A stretch of 64,000 bases of DNA, taken from positions 5,208,001 to 5,272,000 of the forward strand of contig NZ_CP117866.1 of NCBI RefSeq assembly GCF_028736035.1. The letters are read 5' to 3'. A model generated the notes under the pieces. That model was not told the origin of the DNA and searched no databases. It worked only from the letters and a program-made list of their open reading frames with translations. Each line of letters begins with the position of its first letter. The first letter of the stretch is position 1. The translations under genes and the position numbers were made by a program. The stretch is from Streptomyces sp. T12 (GTDB taxonomy: Bacteria > Actinomycetota > Actinomycetes > Streptomycetales > Streptomycetaceae). Of this stretch, positions 44,185 to 52,777 are shown one piece after another.

Positions 44185-45201
44185 GTCAGCCGGGTGGCCG
44201 ACCAGCGCGGTGAGGTCGGCCGCCTGGCCGATCAGCGCCGTGAGGTCGGCCACGCTGTCGGCGGGCCGACCCTTCCCGCCTACCGGATCGAGGACCTCGC
44301 TCACCTCAGCGGTGCCACCGTCCGCACCATCCGCGCCTACCAGGACCGAGGCCTGCTCCCCCGCCCCGAGCGCCGCGGCCGGGCCAACGTCTACTCCGAC
44401 GCCCACCTCGTCCGCCTGCGCCAGATCGCCGACCTCCTCGACCGCGGCTACACCCTGGCCTCCATCAAGGAACTCCTGGAGGCCTGGGACGCCGGTCGCG
44501 GCCTCGGTGGGGTGCTCGGGCTGGTCGCCGAGGTGGACGGGCCGTGGACCGACGAGGAGGCGGTACGGATCTCGCGTGCCGAGCTGGACGAGCGCTTCGG
44601 CGGCACCCCGGACGACGCGGCGGTGGCCGATGCCGTGGACCTCGGCGTGCTGGAGCCGGTCCCCGGCGACGCGGACTCGTTCCTCGTGCCGAGCCCCCAA
44701 GAGCTTGCCGTGGCAGTCGAGTTGCACGCCGCCGGTGTTCCCCTGTCCGCGATCTCCGGCCACCTAAGGGAGTTGAGAGGTCAGGTCGAGCACATCGCCG
44801 CCCGCTTCCTGGAGTTCACCACCGAACACGTCTTCGCCCGCTACCTGGACGGTCCACACCGTCCGTCGGACGCCGAAGCGGCCGAAGCGGCCTCTCTCGT
44901 ACGACGACTGCGCCCGCTCGCTCAGCAGACAGTGGACGCCGAACTCGCCCGAGCGATGCGTCTGTTGGCGGTGCGGCACCTGCGTCAGCACCTGGATGCG
45001 GGCGAGACCCCCGATCTGCGGGATCGGACGCGTTCCGTGACGGTCCCGGCCGAGACGATGGCGGCCGTGGAGAGGCTTGTTGGCCCGGACCAGGCCGCGT
45101 CCTTCATCGCGCTGGCCGCCGAACGGGAGGTGAGGGCCCGCGCCTTGGACCGGCTGGCCGCAAATCATGTCACGTCAACCGATCTTGACGAAACCTCTTG
45201 A
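44176..45201 (+). CDS. MerR-family transcription regulator
   Basis: A 341-residue protein. After a 32-residue leader made of 10-residue repeats (SEVSRVADQRG, EVGRLADQRR), the MerR winged helix lies at about 36-105 (YRIEDLAHLSGATVRTIRAYQDRGLLP). A dimerisation helix and a long C-terminal effector-like part without cysteine metal sites follow. ATG 44176 is forced, because an upstream ATG at 44156 hits a stop after seven codons. The gene follows the EphD-like gene by 16 bases and may regulate that operon. Confidence 0.87.
   Translation: MSEVSRVADQRGEVGRLADQRREVGHAVGGPTLPAYRIEDLAHLSGATVRTIRAYQDRGLLPRPERRGRANVYSDAHLVRLRQIADLLDRGYTLASIKELLEAWDAGRGLGGVLGLVAEVDGPWTDEEAVRISRAELDERFGGTPDDAAVADAVDLGVLEPVPGDADSFLVPSPQELAVAVELHAAGVPLSAISGHLRELRGQVEHIAARFLEFTTEHVFARYLDGPHRPSDAEAAEAASLVRRLRPLAQQTVDAELARAMRLLAVRHLRQHLDAGETPDLRDRTRSVTVPAETMAAVERLVGPDQAASFIALAAEREVRARALDRLAANHVTSTDLDETS
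44181..44268 (+). repeat. 30-bp tandem repeat in the MerR leader
   Basis: TGAGGTC-x-GCC begins units at 44181, 44211 and 44241, giving repeated E-V-x-R/H-x-A-D-Q-R residues. Together with the 20-bp duplication directly upstream it shows local slippage or duplication at this start site. Confidence 0.75.
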
Positions 45202-45213
45202 ATCGACGGCTCG

Positions 45214-45267
45214 TTGTCCACAGAATCGCCAATTCCCCTGTGGATAACCGCACTTGGTTGTGGATCA
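45214..45267. promoter_or_regulatory. DnaA-box trio upstream of kptA
   Basis: Perfect TTGTCCACA at 45214-45222, perfect TTATCCACA on the minus strand at 45239-45247, and a weaker TGATCCACA on the minus strand at 45259-45267. The three sites lie in 54 bp, in the 122-bp gap between the MerR gene and kptA. Confidence 0.65.
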
Positions 45268-45323
45268 AACATCCGGAGCGAAATCGTTCGCGTGATTCAC
45301 ACCTCTCCCGGCACGCTGGTGAC

Positions 45324-45872
45324 ATGGATGAAAGACGCACCGTGAAGGTGTCGAAGTACCTCTCGAAGCACCTGCGCCATCAGCCCGAGCGAATCGGGCT
45401 CACGCTCGACGAGGCCGGCTGGGTCGAGATCGACACGCTGATCGCCGCCGCGGCCGCGCACGGATTCCGGTTCACCCGGGAAGAGCTGGACCACGTGGTC
45501 GCCGCCAATGACAAGCAGCGCTTCGCGATCGAGGGCACCCGGATCCGCGCCAGCCAGGGCCACAGCATCGACGTCGACCTCGGACTGCCCCCGGCGACGC
45601 CACCGCCGTACCTCTACCACGGCACCGTGGCCGGCAGCCTCGACGCGATCCGCGCCGAAGGGCTGCGGCCCATGAGCAGGCACGACGTGCACCTCTCGCC
45701 CGACCGCGAGACCGCCACGCGGGTAGGGGCCCGGCGTGGCCGCCCAGTGGTGCTCTCCGTGGACGCCGGCGCCATGCACCGCGACGGCCATGTCTTCCAC
45801 ATCAGCGCGAACGGGGTGTGGCTGACGAAGGCCGTGCCACCGGAGTTCCTGCGCTTTCCCGAGTCGCACTGA
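45324..45872 (+). CDS. kptA: RNA 2'-phosphotransferase, KptA/Tpt1 family
   Basis: A 182-residue ADP-ribosyltransferase-fold protein. The family opening is clear (VKVSKYLSKHLRHQPERIGLTLDEAGWV), and the NAD-binding part has YLYHGT, HDVHLSPD and VLSVDAGAM. Tpt1/KptA transfers an internal 2'-phosphate of RNA to NAD. Bacteria have no tRNA splicing step that makes this phosphate, so KptA may act on RNA repair products or ADP-ribosylate 5'-phosphorylated nucleic acids. ATG 45324 is selected because the upstream reading continues into DnaA-box sequence. Confidence 0.92.
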   Translation: MDERRTVKVSKYLSKHLRHQPERIGLTLDEAGWVEIDTLIAAAAAHGFRFTREELDHVVAANDKQRFAIEGTRIRASQGHSIDVDLGLPPATPPPYLYHGTVAGSLDAIRAEGLRPMSRHDVHLSPDRETATRVGARRGRPVVLSVDAGAMHRDGHVFHISANGVWLTKAVPPEFLRFPESH

Positions 45873-45957
45873 CCTCCCTGCCCCGATGGTGTACGCACCG
45901 GGAGTACCTGCCCATGATCAGCCTCACTCCGTGGCTGAGCAGCCGCGCGCGGTGACT

Positions 45958-45971
45958 GTTTCACGTGAAAC
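45958..45971. promoter_or_regulatory. parS site, perfect
   Basis: GTTTCACGTGAAAC, the exact ParB-binding palindrome of Streptomyces. It lies between kptA and the LLM oxidoreductase gene, 26 bases before the latter's start. Confidence 0.93.
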
Positions 45972-45996
45972 CCGGTCGGCCGCTTACGCTCGACAC

Positions 45997-46899
45997 ATGA
46001 GTCTGCGCCTGAGCACCGTGATCCTCCCGTACCGTCGCTGGTCCGAGGGGGGCCGCGAGGCATGGCAGCGCGCGGAGCAGCTCGGCTTCCACACCGCGTA
46101 CACCTACGACCACCTGTCCTGGCGCAGCTTCCGGGACGGCCCGTGGTTCGGTGCCGTGCCGACGCTGACCGCCGCCGCGGCCGTCACCGACCGTCTGCGG
46201 CTCGGCACTCTGGTGACCTCGCCGAATTTCCGGCATCCCGTGCCGTATGCCAAGGAGCTTGTCTCCCTCGACGACATCTCCGGTGGCCGCTTCACGCTCG
46301 GCGTCGGTGCGGGCGGCTCGGGGTTCGACGCCACCGTGCTCGGCCAGGACCCGTGGACGCCGCGCGAGCGGGCCGACCGGTTCGCCGAGTTCGTCCAGCT
46401 CCTGGACCGGCTGCTGACCGAGGACGCGGTGTCGTACGAGGGCGACTTCTATTCGGCGCACGAGGCGCGCAACATCCCGGGCTGTGTGCAGCGCCCCCGG
46501 CTGCCCTTCGCGGTCGCCGCGACCGGACCGCGCGGGTTGCGGCTCGCGGCGCGGTACGGGCAGGCGTGGGTGACCACGGGCGACCCCAAGCTGTACGAGA
46601 ACGGCACTCCTGAACAGTCGATTCAAGCCATTCGTGGGCAGGCCGAGAAGCTGGCCGACGCGTGCGCCGAGATCGGCCGGGACACTGCCGACCTCGACAA
46701 GATCCTGCTCACCGGTTTCACCCCGGACCGCGGCCGCCCGCTGGAGTCCCTCGACGCGTTCGTGGACTTCGCGGGGCGCCATCAGGAACTGGGATTCACC
46801 GAGATCGTGGTCCACTGGCCGATCCCCGACTCGGACTTCGCAGCCGACGAGAAGATCTTCGAGCAGATCGCCATGGAGGCGGCGGCTCAGCTGCGGTGA
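45997..46899 (+). CDS. LLM class flavin-dependent oxidoreductase
   Basis: A 300-residue luciferase-like TIM-barrel flavoprotein. It starts [15 protein letters not shown]; recognisable parts are [49 protein letters not shown] and [28 protein letters not shown]. Members use FMNH2 or F420H2; the short N-terminus and the TYDHL region suit either. Substrate unknown. The start is the first ATG after the parS site. Stands alone between kptA and the HAD gene. Confidence 0.87.
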   Translation: MSLRLSTVILPYRRWSEGGREAWQRAEQLGFHTAYTYDHLSWRSFRDGPWFGAVPTLTAAAAVTDRLRLGTLVTSPNFRHPVPYAKELVSLDDISGGRFTLGVGAGGSGFDATVLGQDPWTPRERADRFAEFVQLLDRLLTEDAVSYEGDFYSAHEARNIPGCVQRPRLPFAVAATGPRGLRLAARYGQAWVTTGDPKLYENGTPEQSIQAIRGQAEKLADACAEIGRDTADLDKILLTGFTPDRGRPLESLDAFVDFAGRHQELGFTEIVVHWPIPDSDFAADEKIFEQIAMEAAAQLR

Positions 46900-47029
46900 G
46901 CCGGTCGGGCACGACAATGCTGGTCAGGGCCGTGTGGGCGGGGCCCGCAGGGACGGTTTCTCCTCAGGTGCCGCCTCAGATGTGCGGACTGCCGCACGGC
47001 CGTGCAGGCATATGCGGGAGAATGACCCG

Positions 47030-47902
47030 GTGACCTCAGCGACTCGACAGCCCCAGACCCCGGCCGCGGCCGCTGTCCGCCCGCGGCTCATCGCCACCGA
47101 CCTGGACGGCACCCTTCTGCAGGACGACAAGTCGGTCTCCCCTCGCACGGTGGCCGCACTGGCCGCCGCCGAGGAGGCGGGCATCGAGGTGTTCTTCGTC
47201 ACCGGCCGCCCGGCCCGCTGGATGGACGTCGTCAGCGACCACGTCCACGGTCACGGCCTGGCCATCTGCGGCAACGGCGCGGCGGTGGTCGACCTGCACG
47301 GCGGCCCCGGCGCCCACCGGTTCGTGAAGGTGCGGGAGCTGGCTCGGGAGAACGCGCTGGACGCCGTACGGCTGCTGCGCGAGGCGGCTCCGGGCACGGT
47401 GTACGCGGTGGAGCAGACGTACGGCTTCTACCAGGAGCCGGACTATCCCAAGCTGCACATGGAGATACCGGACGAGCGCGCGCCCGCCGAGGACCTCCTG
47501 GCGCCGGACGCCCCCGGGGCCGGCGAGCCCGTACTCAAGATCCTCGCCTACCACCGCACCCTCGACCCCGACGCCTTCCTCACCCTCGCCCGCCTCGCCA
47601 TCGGCGACCGCGCCAATGTCACCCGCTCCAGCCCCAGCGCCCTGCTGGAGATCAGCGGCCCCGGCGTCTCCAAGGCCAGCACGCTCGCCCTGTGCTGCGC
47701 CGAGCGCGGTATCTCGCACGAGGAGGTCGTGGCCTTCGGGGACATGCCGAACGACGTGGAGATGCTGACCTGGGCGGGCCAGTCGTACGCGATGGGCAAC
47801 GCGCACCCGGATGTCGTCGCCGCCGCGTCGGGGCGCACGGTCGCCAACAACGAGGACGGTGTGGCGGTCGTGATCGAACAGCTGCTGGCGCAGCGGGACT
47901 AG
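47030..47902 (+). CDS. HAD-IIB (Cof-type) phosphatase
   Basis: A 290-residue HAD hydrolase, paralogous in architecture to that at 36095. Motif [11 protein letters not shown], motif II FFVTGRP, motif III Lys in GVSKASTLAL, motif IV FGDMPNDVEML. The C2 cap covers about 105-215. GTG 47030 is preferred, with GGGAG at ribosome-site distance; ATG 47012 is possible. Convergent with the M23 peptidase gene, separated by 15 bases. Confidence 0.88.
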   Translation: MTSATRQPQTPAAAAVRPRLIATDLDGTLLQDDKSVSPRTVAALAAAEEAGIEVFFVTGRPARWMDVVSDHVHGHGLAICGNGAAVVDLHGGPGAHRFVKVRELARENALDAVRLLREAAPGTVYAVEQTYGFYQEPDYPKLHMEIPDERAPAEDLLAPDAPGAGEPVLKILAYHRTLDPDAFLTLARLAIGDRANVTRSSPSALLEISGPGVSKASTLALCCAERGISHEEVVAFGDMPNDVEMLTWAGQSYAMGNAHPDVVAAASGRTVANNEDGVAVVIEQLLAQRD

Positions 47903-47917
47903 GCCTGGCCCGGCCTC

Positions 47918-49000
47918 CTACCCCACCTGCACTCCCCGCGCCGCCAGCCACGGCACCGGATCCACCGCCGAGCCCATCTCCGCAGTGACCCGCGCCTCGA
48001 AGTGCAGGTGCGGGCCGGTGGAGTTGCCGGTCGTGCCCGTCTGGCCGATCCACTGCCCGGTGTCCACGCGCTCGCCCTGGTCGACGGCGGAGGAGGCGAG
48101 ATGGGCGTACTGCGTGTAGTAGCCGTCCACGTGCCGGACGACGATCTCCATGCCGAAGGCGCCCCCGCACGACACCCTGGCCACACGCCCGTCCCCGACC
48201 GCCCGCACCGGCGTACCGATGGGCACCGCGAAGTCCTGCCCGGTGTGCCGGTTCGCCCACCGCGACCCGCCGCTGCCGAACGCCGCGGACAGCTCGTACG
48301 ACTCCACCGGCGCGACCCACTCGGTCGTGAAGTCCGTCTGCGGTTGGTCGAGCCGCACGGCACCCGCGCAGGAGCCGGCGGCCACGGAGGCGTCGGCCTG
48401 CCCCTGCAACTGCCACCGCGCCGCTTCGAGCTTCTGCTCGATGCCCTTCTTCAGCTCGGCGAGCGCGGCGTTGCGCTTGTCCAGGGTCTGCCAGGCCGCT
48501 GCGGCCTTGGCCTCGTCCGCGGTCAGCCGGGCCTCGGCACGACGGTTCTTCTCGATGGCGTTGTTGACGGCCAGGTTCGTCTGCGAGAAGACATGCTGCC
48601 CGCGCATCAGCTGGTCCGGGCTCCTGGCGAGGATCAGCTGCGCGGTGAGCGGCATCCCGCCGCTGCTGCGGTACTGGGCGCGCGCGATCCGGCCCAGGTC
48701 CTCGTGCAGGACGCCGATCTGCCGCCGCTCGCGTTCGAGCAGCGCCTCGATCCGCTGTGCCTTCGCCCGCTGCACCTCGGCCTCCTGCCGCCCCGCCTCG
48801 TACCGCTGTGTCGCCAGGGCCGCGTCCTCGTACAGGCGCGCCACCTGCGCACCGAGGACCACATCACCGCCGTTTCCCCCGCCGTCGCGGCCCGGGGTGT
48901 CCTTCCCGTCGCCGGTGGCGTCGGCGGACGGGGCCACGAGCAGGGCGAGCGCGCACAGCAGCGCCGGAACGAGCATGCGTTTGCGGCGGTATGAGCACAT
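47918..49000 (-). CDS. Secreted M23 peptidase with coiled coil (EnvC-like)
   Basis: A 360-residue exported protein. The signal peptide (MCSYRRKRMLVPALLCALALL) is followed by a long helical coiled coil (about 45-200) with hydrophobic heptads and many Ala, Glu, Arg and Gln. The LytM/M23 domain (about 230-350) retains all zinc ligands: H-x3-D as RHTGQDF and HxH as HLHFEAR. Active M23 enzymes cut peptidoglycan cross-links; coiled-coil types act with cell-division or sporulation machinery. A pair of Cys (GSCAG, VSCGG) may form a disulfide. Confidence 0.92.
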   Translation of the reverse strand: MCSYRRKRMLVPALLCALALLVAPSADATGDGKDTPGRDGGGNGGDVVLGAQVARLYEDAALATQRYEAGRQEAEVQRAKAQRIEALLERERRQIGVLHEDLGRIARAQYRSSGGMPLTAQLILARSPDQLMRGQHVFSQTNLAVNNAIEKNRRAEARLTADEAKAAAAWQTLDKRNAALAELKKGIEQKLEAARWQLQGQADASVAAGSCAGAVRLDQPQTDFTTEWVAPVESYELSAAFGSGGSRWANRHTGQDFAVPIGTPVRAVGDGRVARVSCGGAFGMEIVVRHVDGYYTQYAHLASSAVDQGERVDTGQWIGQTGTTGNSTGPHLHFEARVTAEMGSAVDPVPWLAARGVQVG

Positions 49001-49158
49001 GTCAGCGATCCTGGCCCGCGGGCCGGGTCCCGGTCTTGTTCGGGTCGTACGCCTGGGGGACGCGTTGCTGCGGATGGGTCAGTACGCCTGTTGACGCGAG
49101 TGTCGACGAGCGGTCCACACCCCGGAGCACTCACCCACGACCAAGGGCCGGCCGCGCG

Positions 49159-52100
49159 CTACGGCGCCCCCACCAGCAAATCCGCCTCCTCCTCCCGCTC
49201 CACCATCCGCCGCAGCGGCCCCTCCACAGCGGCCAGCTCCGCGAACGTCCCCCGCTGCACCACACGCCCCGCATCCAGGACGACCACCTCGTCCACCGCG
49301 TCCAGACCGGCCAGACGATGGGTGATGAGCAGAGTTGTGCGGCCCTCGGTGGCGGCCAGCAGGTCGGCGGTGAGGGCGTCGGCGGTGGGCAGGTCGAGGT
49401 GCTCGGCGGGCTCGTCGAGCACGAGCACGGGAAAGTCGGCGAGCAGTGCGCGGGCCAGCGCGAGCCGCTGCCGCTGCCCGCCCGACAGCCGCGCCCCGTG
49501 CTCGCCCACGAGCGTGTCCAGCCCGTCGGGCAGGCTGTCGGCCCAGCCGAGCAACCGGGCGCGCTCGAGGGCGTCGCGCAGTTCGGCCTCGGTGGCGTCC
49601 TTCTTGGCGAGGAGCAGGTTCTCGCGCACGGAGCTGTCGAAGAGGTGCGCGTCCTGCGCGCACAGCCCGACGAGCCGCCGTACGTCGTCGCCGTCCAGCG
49701 CGTACGCGTCCACGCCGCCCAGCGTGTACGAGCCCGCGTCCGTGTCCAGGAAGCGCAGGAGGACCTGCGCCAGCGTCGTCTTGCCGGACCCCGACGAGCC
49801 GACCACGGCGATCCGGCGGCCCTCCTCCAGGGTCAGGTGGAGGTCGGCGAGCGCGTCCCGGTCCTGCCCCGCGTGACGGGCAGTCAGGCCCCTGACGGCG
49901 ACGGGGAAGGGCGAAGCGGGCGCCTGCCGGGACCGCTCCGGCTCCCGTACGGGCTCGGGGGCGTCCAGCACCTCGTACACGCGCTCCGCGCTCTTGCGCA
50001 CCCGCTGCCGGTACTGCACGGCGAGCGGCAGCCCCAGGACGGCCTCGAAGGCAGCCAAGGGGGTCAGGATGACGACGGCCATCGTGACGCCGCCCAGCCG
50101 CCCCTCGGCGACCGCCTGGGCGCCCACGAGGGCGGTGGCGGCGACGGTGAGGCCGGAGATCAGCGCAGTGAGTCCGTCGCCGAGCGCGGTGGCCGTGGCG
50201 GCCCGCGAGGCGATCCGGGTGAGCGCCCCGTCAGCCCGCCGCGCCTCGGCCGTACGGCTGGGCAGGGCGCCGGCGACGGTCAGCTCCGCGGTGCCGGTGA
50301 GCAGATCCGTCACGCGCGTCGCGAGCACTCCACGGGCAGGGGCCAGCCTGCGCTCGGCACGGCGGGCGACGGCACCCGTGACGAGCGGGATTCCCGCCCC
50401 GGCCGCCAGCAGCCCCACCGCGAGCACGGCACCGGCCTCGGGCAGCAGCCACGCGGTGAAGCCGATGGCACCGGCGGACACAACGGTCGCCGCAGCCGCG
50501 GGCAACAGCCACCGCAGCCAGTAGTCCTGCAGTGCGTCCACGTCGGCGACGAGCCGCGACAGCAGATCGCCCCGACGCGTGCGCCGCAGTCCGGCGGGCG
50601 CCAGCCGCTCCAGCCGCCGGTACACGGCGACCCGGGTGTCGGCCAGCATGCGCAGCACCGCGTCGTGCGACACCAGCCGCTCGGCGTACCGGAACACGGC
50701 CCGCCCGATACCGAAGGCCCGTGTCGCCGTCACGGCCACCATCAGATACAGCACCGGCGGCTGCTGCGAGGCCCGCGAGATCAGCCACCCGGAGGTCGCC
50801 ATGAGCCCGACGGCACTGCCGAGCGCGAGGCTCCCGAGCAGCAGCGCGAGGACGAGGCGGCCGCGCCGGGGACCGGACAGGGCGCGGACACGGGCCAGGA
50901 CGCCCCGTGTGCGAGTCGTGAGCGGCACGGCCCCGGCGTCGTCCGAAGGGGCCTGAGGTTCGTCCGCAGCGGTACCGCCATGTGCTTCCCGCTCGATCGG
51001 GTCGATCAGGTCGACCGGGCGGCCGGCGGCGGGCACGGGCGCCTCGGGCAGTGCGCTTGCCCGCACGGGTACCGCGGCTTCCGACAGCCGCACCACCCGG
51101 TCCGCCACGCCCAGCAGCGCCGGCCGATGCACCACCAGCAGCACCGTCCGCCCCACCGCCAGCCTGCGCACGGCCTCCACGACCTCGGCCTCGGTGGCCC
51201 CGTCGAGCGCGGCCGTCGGCTCGTCGAGCAGCAGTACGGGCCGGTCCGCGAGGAACGCCCGGGCCAGCGCGAGCCGCTGCCGCTGCCCCGCGGACAGCCC
51301 GGCCCCGTCCTCACCCAGCACGGTGTCGACGCCCCCAGGCAGCGCATCCACGAACTCCAGCGCCCCGGCATCCCCCAGCGCACGTCGTACGGCAGCGTCG
51401 TCCGCGTCGGGGCGTGCCAGCCGTACGTTCTCGGCGATCGTCCCGGCGTACAGATGCGGCCGCTGCGGCACCCAGGCAATACGTGAGCGCCACTCCCGCA
51501 GATCGAGCTCGGCGAGATCGGCTCCCCCGACCAGCACCCGCCCCTTGGCCGGCCGCACGAACCCCAACAGCGCGTTCAGCAGCGTCGACTTGCCTGCGCC
51601 GCTCGGCCCGACGAGTGCGACCGTCTCCCCGGGCTCGACGGCGAGGTTCACGTCCGACACGGCGTCGGCGGACCGTCCGGGATAGCGGACCGAGACTCCC
51701 TCGAACGACACCGTCCCCGTCGGCACCGCCGCGGTCCCCGAGGCCGGCACCGGCGTCTCCAGCACCTCGAAGATCTCCTCGGCCGCGGACAGCCCCTCGG
51801 CCGCCGCGTGGTACTGCGCGCCGACCTGACGCAGCGGGAGGTAGGCCTCGGGCGCCAGCACGAGGATGACCAGGCCGTCGTACAGATGCATCTCGCCGTG
51901 GACGAGCCGCATGCCGATCGTCACGGCGACCAGTGCCACCGAGAGGGTCGAGAGCAGCTCCAGCGCGAAGGAGGAGATGAAGGCGATCCGCAGTGTCCGC
52001 ATGGTCGCCCGGCGGTACTCGCCGGTGATGCGCCGGATCGACTCGGCCTGCGCCTTGGCCCGCCCGAACACCTTCAGGGTCGGCAGCCCGGCGACGACGT

Positions 52101-52713
52101 CCAGGAAGTGCCCGGACAGCCGGGACAGCAGCCGCCACTGACGGTCCATCCGGGACTGCGTGGCCCAGCCGATCAGCATCATGAAGATCGGGATAAGCGG
52201 AAGGGTGCCGACGATGATCGCCGCCGAGACCCAGTCCTCGGTCACGATCCGCGCCAGCACGGCCACAGGCACCACCACCGCGAGCCCCAGCTGCGGCAGA
52301 TAGCGCGAGAAGTAGTCGTCGAGGGCATCGACTCCCCGCGTGGCGAGGGCAACCAGAGAACCAGTGCGCTGTCCGCTCAGCCAGCCGGGCCCCAGCTCGG
52401 CCGACCGCTCCAGCAGCCGCCCCCGTAGCTCCGACTTCACCGCCGCGCTGGCCCGGTGCGCGGCGAGCTCGGTGAGCCACGCGATGACCGCGCGGCCGAC
52501 CGCTACAGCGGCCAACAGCAGCAGGGGAGTGCGCAGTTCAGCGGCGGACATCCCATGCTCGAACGCACCTACCACCGCCTCCGCGATGAGCATCGCCTGC
52601 GCGATGACCAGCACCGCACCGACGGCGCCCAGGCCGACGACCGCGACCAGGAAGAGGCGAGTGGTGCGGGCGTACCGGAGAAGACGCGGATCGATCGGTT
52701 TCACGTGAAACAT
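49159..52713 (-). CDS. cydCD: CydDC fusion, thiol reductant ABC exporter
   Basis: A single protein of about 1184 residues joining CydD and CydC. Each half has six membrane helices and an ATPase: first Walker A GPSGAGKSTLLN, signature LSAGQRQRLALA; second GSSGSGKTTLAQ and LSGGQRQRLALA. CydDC exports glutathione or cysteine and is needed to assemble cytochrome bd, whose structural genes precede it in the operon. ATG 52713 begins MFHVKPIDPRLLRY; a GTG at 52761 would add 16 residues coded almost wholly by two parS sites, so the inner start is preferred. The fused form is usual in actinobacteria. Confidence 0.93.
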   Translation of the reverse strand: MFHVKPIDPRLLRYARTTRLFLVAVVGLGAVGAVLVIAQAMLIAEAVVGAFEHGMSAAELRTPLLLLAAVAVGRAVIAWLTELAAHRASAAVKSELRGRLLERSAELGPGWLSGQRTGSLVALATRGVDALDDYFSRYLPQLGLAVVVPVAVLARIVTEDWVSAAIIVGTLPLIPIFMMLIGWATQSRMDRQWRLLSRLSGHFLDVVAGLPTLKVFGRAKAQAESIRRITGEYRRATMRTLRIAFISSFALELLSTLSVALVAVTIGMRLVHGEMHLYDGLVILVLAPEAYLPLRQVGAQYHAAAEGLSAAEEIFEVLETPVPASGTAAVPTGTVSFEGVSVRYPGRSADAVSDVNLAVEPGETVALVGPSGAGKSTLLNALLGFVRPAKGRVLVGGADLAELDLREWRSRIAWVPQRPHLYAGTIAENVRLARPDADDAAVRRALGDAGALEFVDALPGGVDTVLGEDGAGLSAGQRQRLALARAFLADRPVLLLDEPTAALDGATEAEVVEAVRRLAVGRTVLLVVHRPALLGVADRVVRLSEAAVPVRASALPEAPVPAAGRPVDLIDPIEREAHGGTAADEPQAPSDDAGAVPLTTRTRGVLARVRALSGPRRGRLVLALLLGSLALGSAVGLMATSGWLISRASQQPPVLYLMVAVTATRAFGIGRAVFRYAERLVSHDAVLRMLADTRVAVYRRLERLAPAGLRRTRRGDLLSRLVADVDALQDYWLRWLLPAAAATVVSAGAIGFTAWLLPEAGAVLAVGLLAAGAGIPLVTGAVARRAERRLAPARGVLATRVTDLLTGTAELTVAGALPSRTAEARRADGALTRIASRAATATALGDGLTALISGLTVAATALVGAQAVAEGRLGGVTMAVVILTPLAAFEAVLGLPLAVQYRQRVRKSAERVYEVLDAPEPVREPERSRQAPASPFPVAVRGLTARHAGQDRDALADLHLTLEEGRRIAVVGSSGSGKTTLAQVLLRFLDTDAGSYTLGGVDAYALDGDDVRRLVGLCAQDAHLFDSSVRENLLLAKKDATEAELRDALERARLLGWADSLPDGLDTLVGEHGARLSGGQRQRLALARALLADFPVLVLDEPAEHLDLPTADALTADLLAATEGRTTLLITHRLAGLDAVDEVVVLDAGRVVQRGTFAELAAVEGPLRRMVEREEEADLLVGAP
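52698..52711. promoter_or_regulatory. parS site, perfect (cydCD 5' end)
   Basis: GTTTCACGTGAAAC, exact ParB site. It overlaps the first codons of cydCD (Phe-His-Val-Lys). Confidence 0.92.
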
Positions 52714-52735
52714 GCCCTTCGGTCCAGGGCGGGGT

Positions 52736-52749
52736 GTTTCACGTGAAAC
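52736..52749. promoter_or_regulatory. parS site, perfect (cydB-cydCD gap)
   Basis: GTTTCACGTGAAAC, exact ParB site, 38 bases from the previous one centre to centre, in the 64-bp cydB-cydCD gap. Confidence 0.92.
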
Positions 52750-52777
52750 ATCGTGAACCACCCCGCCGGCAGCGGAC

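Noticed and set aside
52714..52761. N-terminal extension of CydCD from the GTG at 52761
   Set aside because: The added residues are encoded mainly by parS and its surroundings, and the family alignment starts at the inner ATG.
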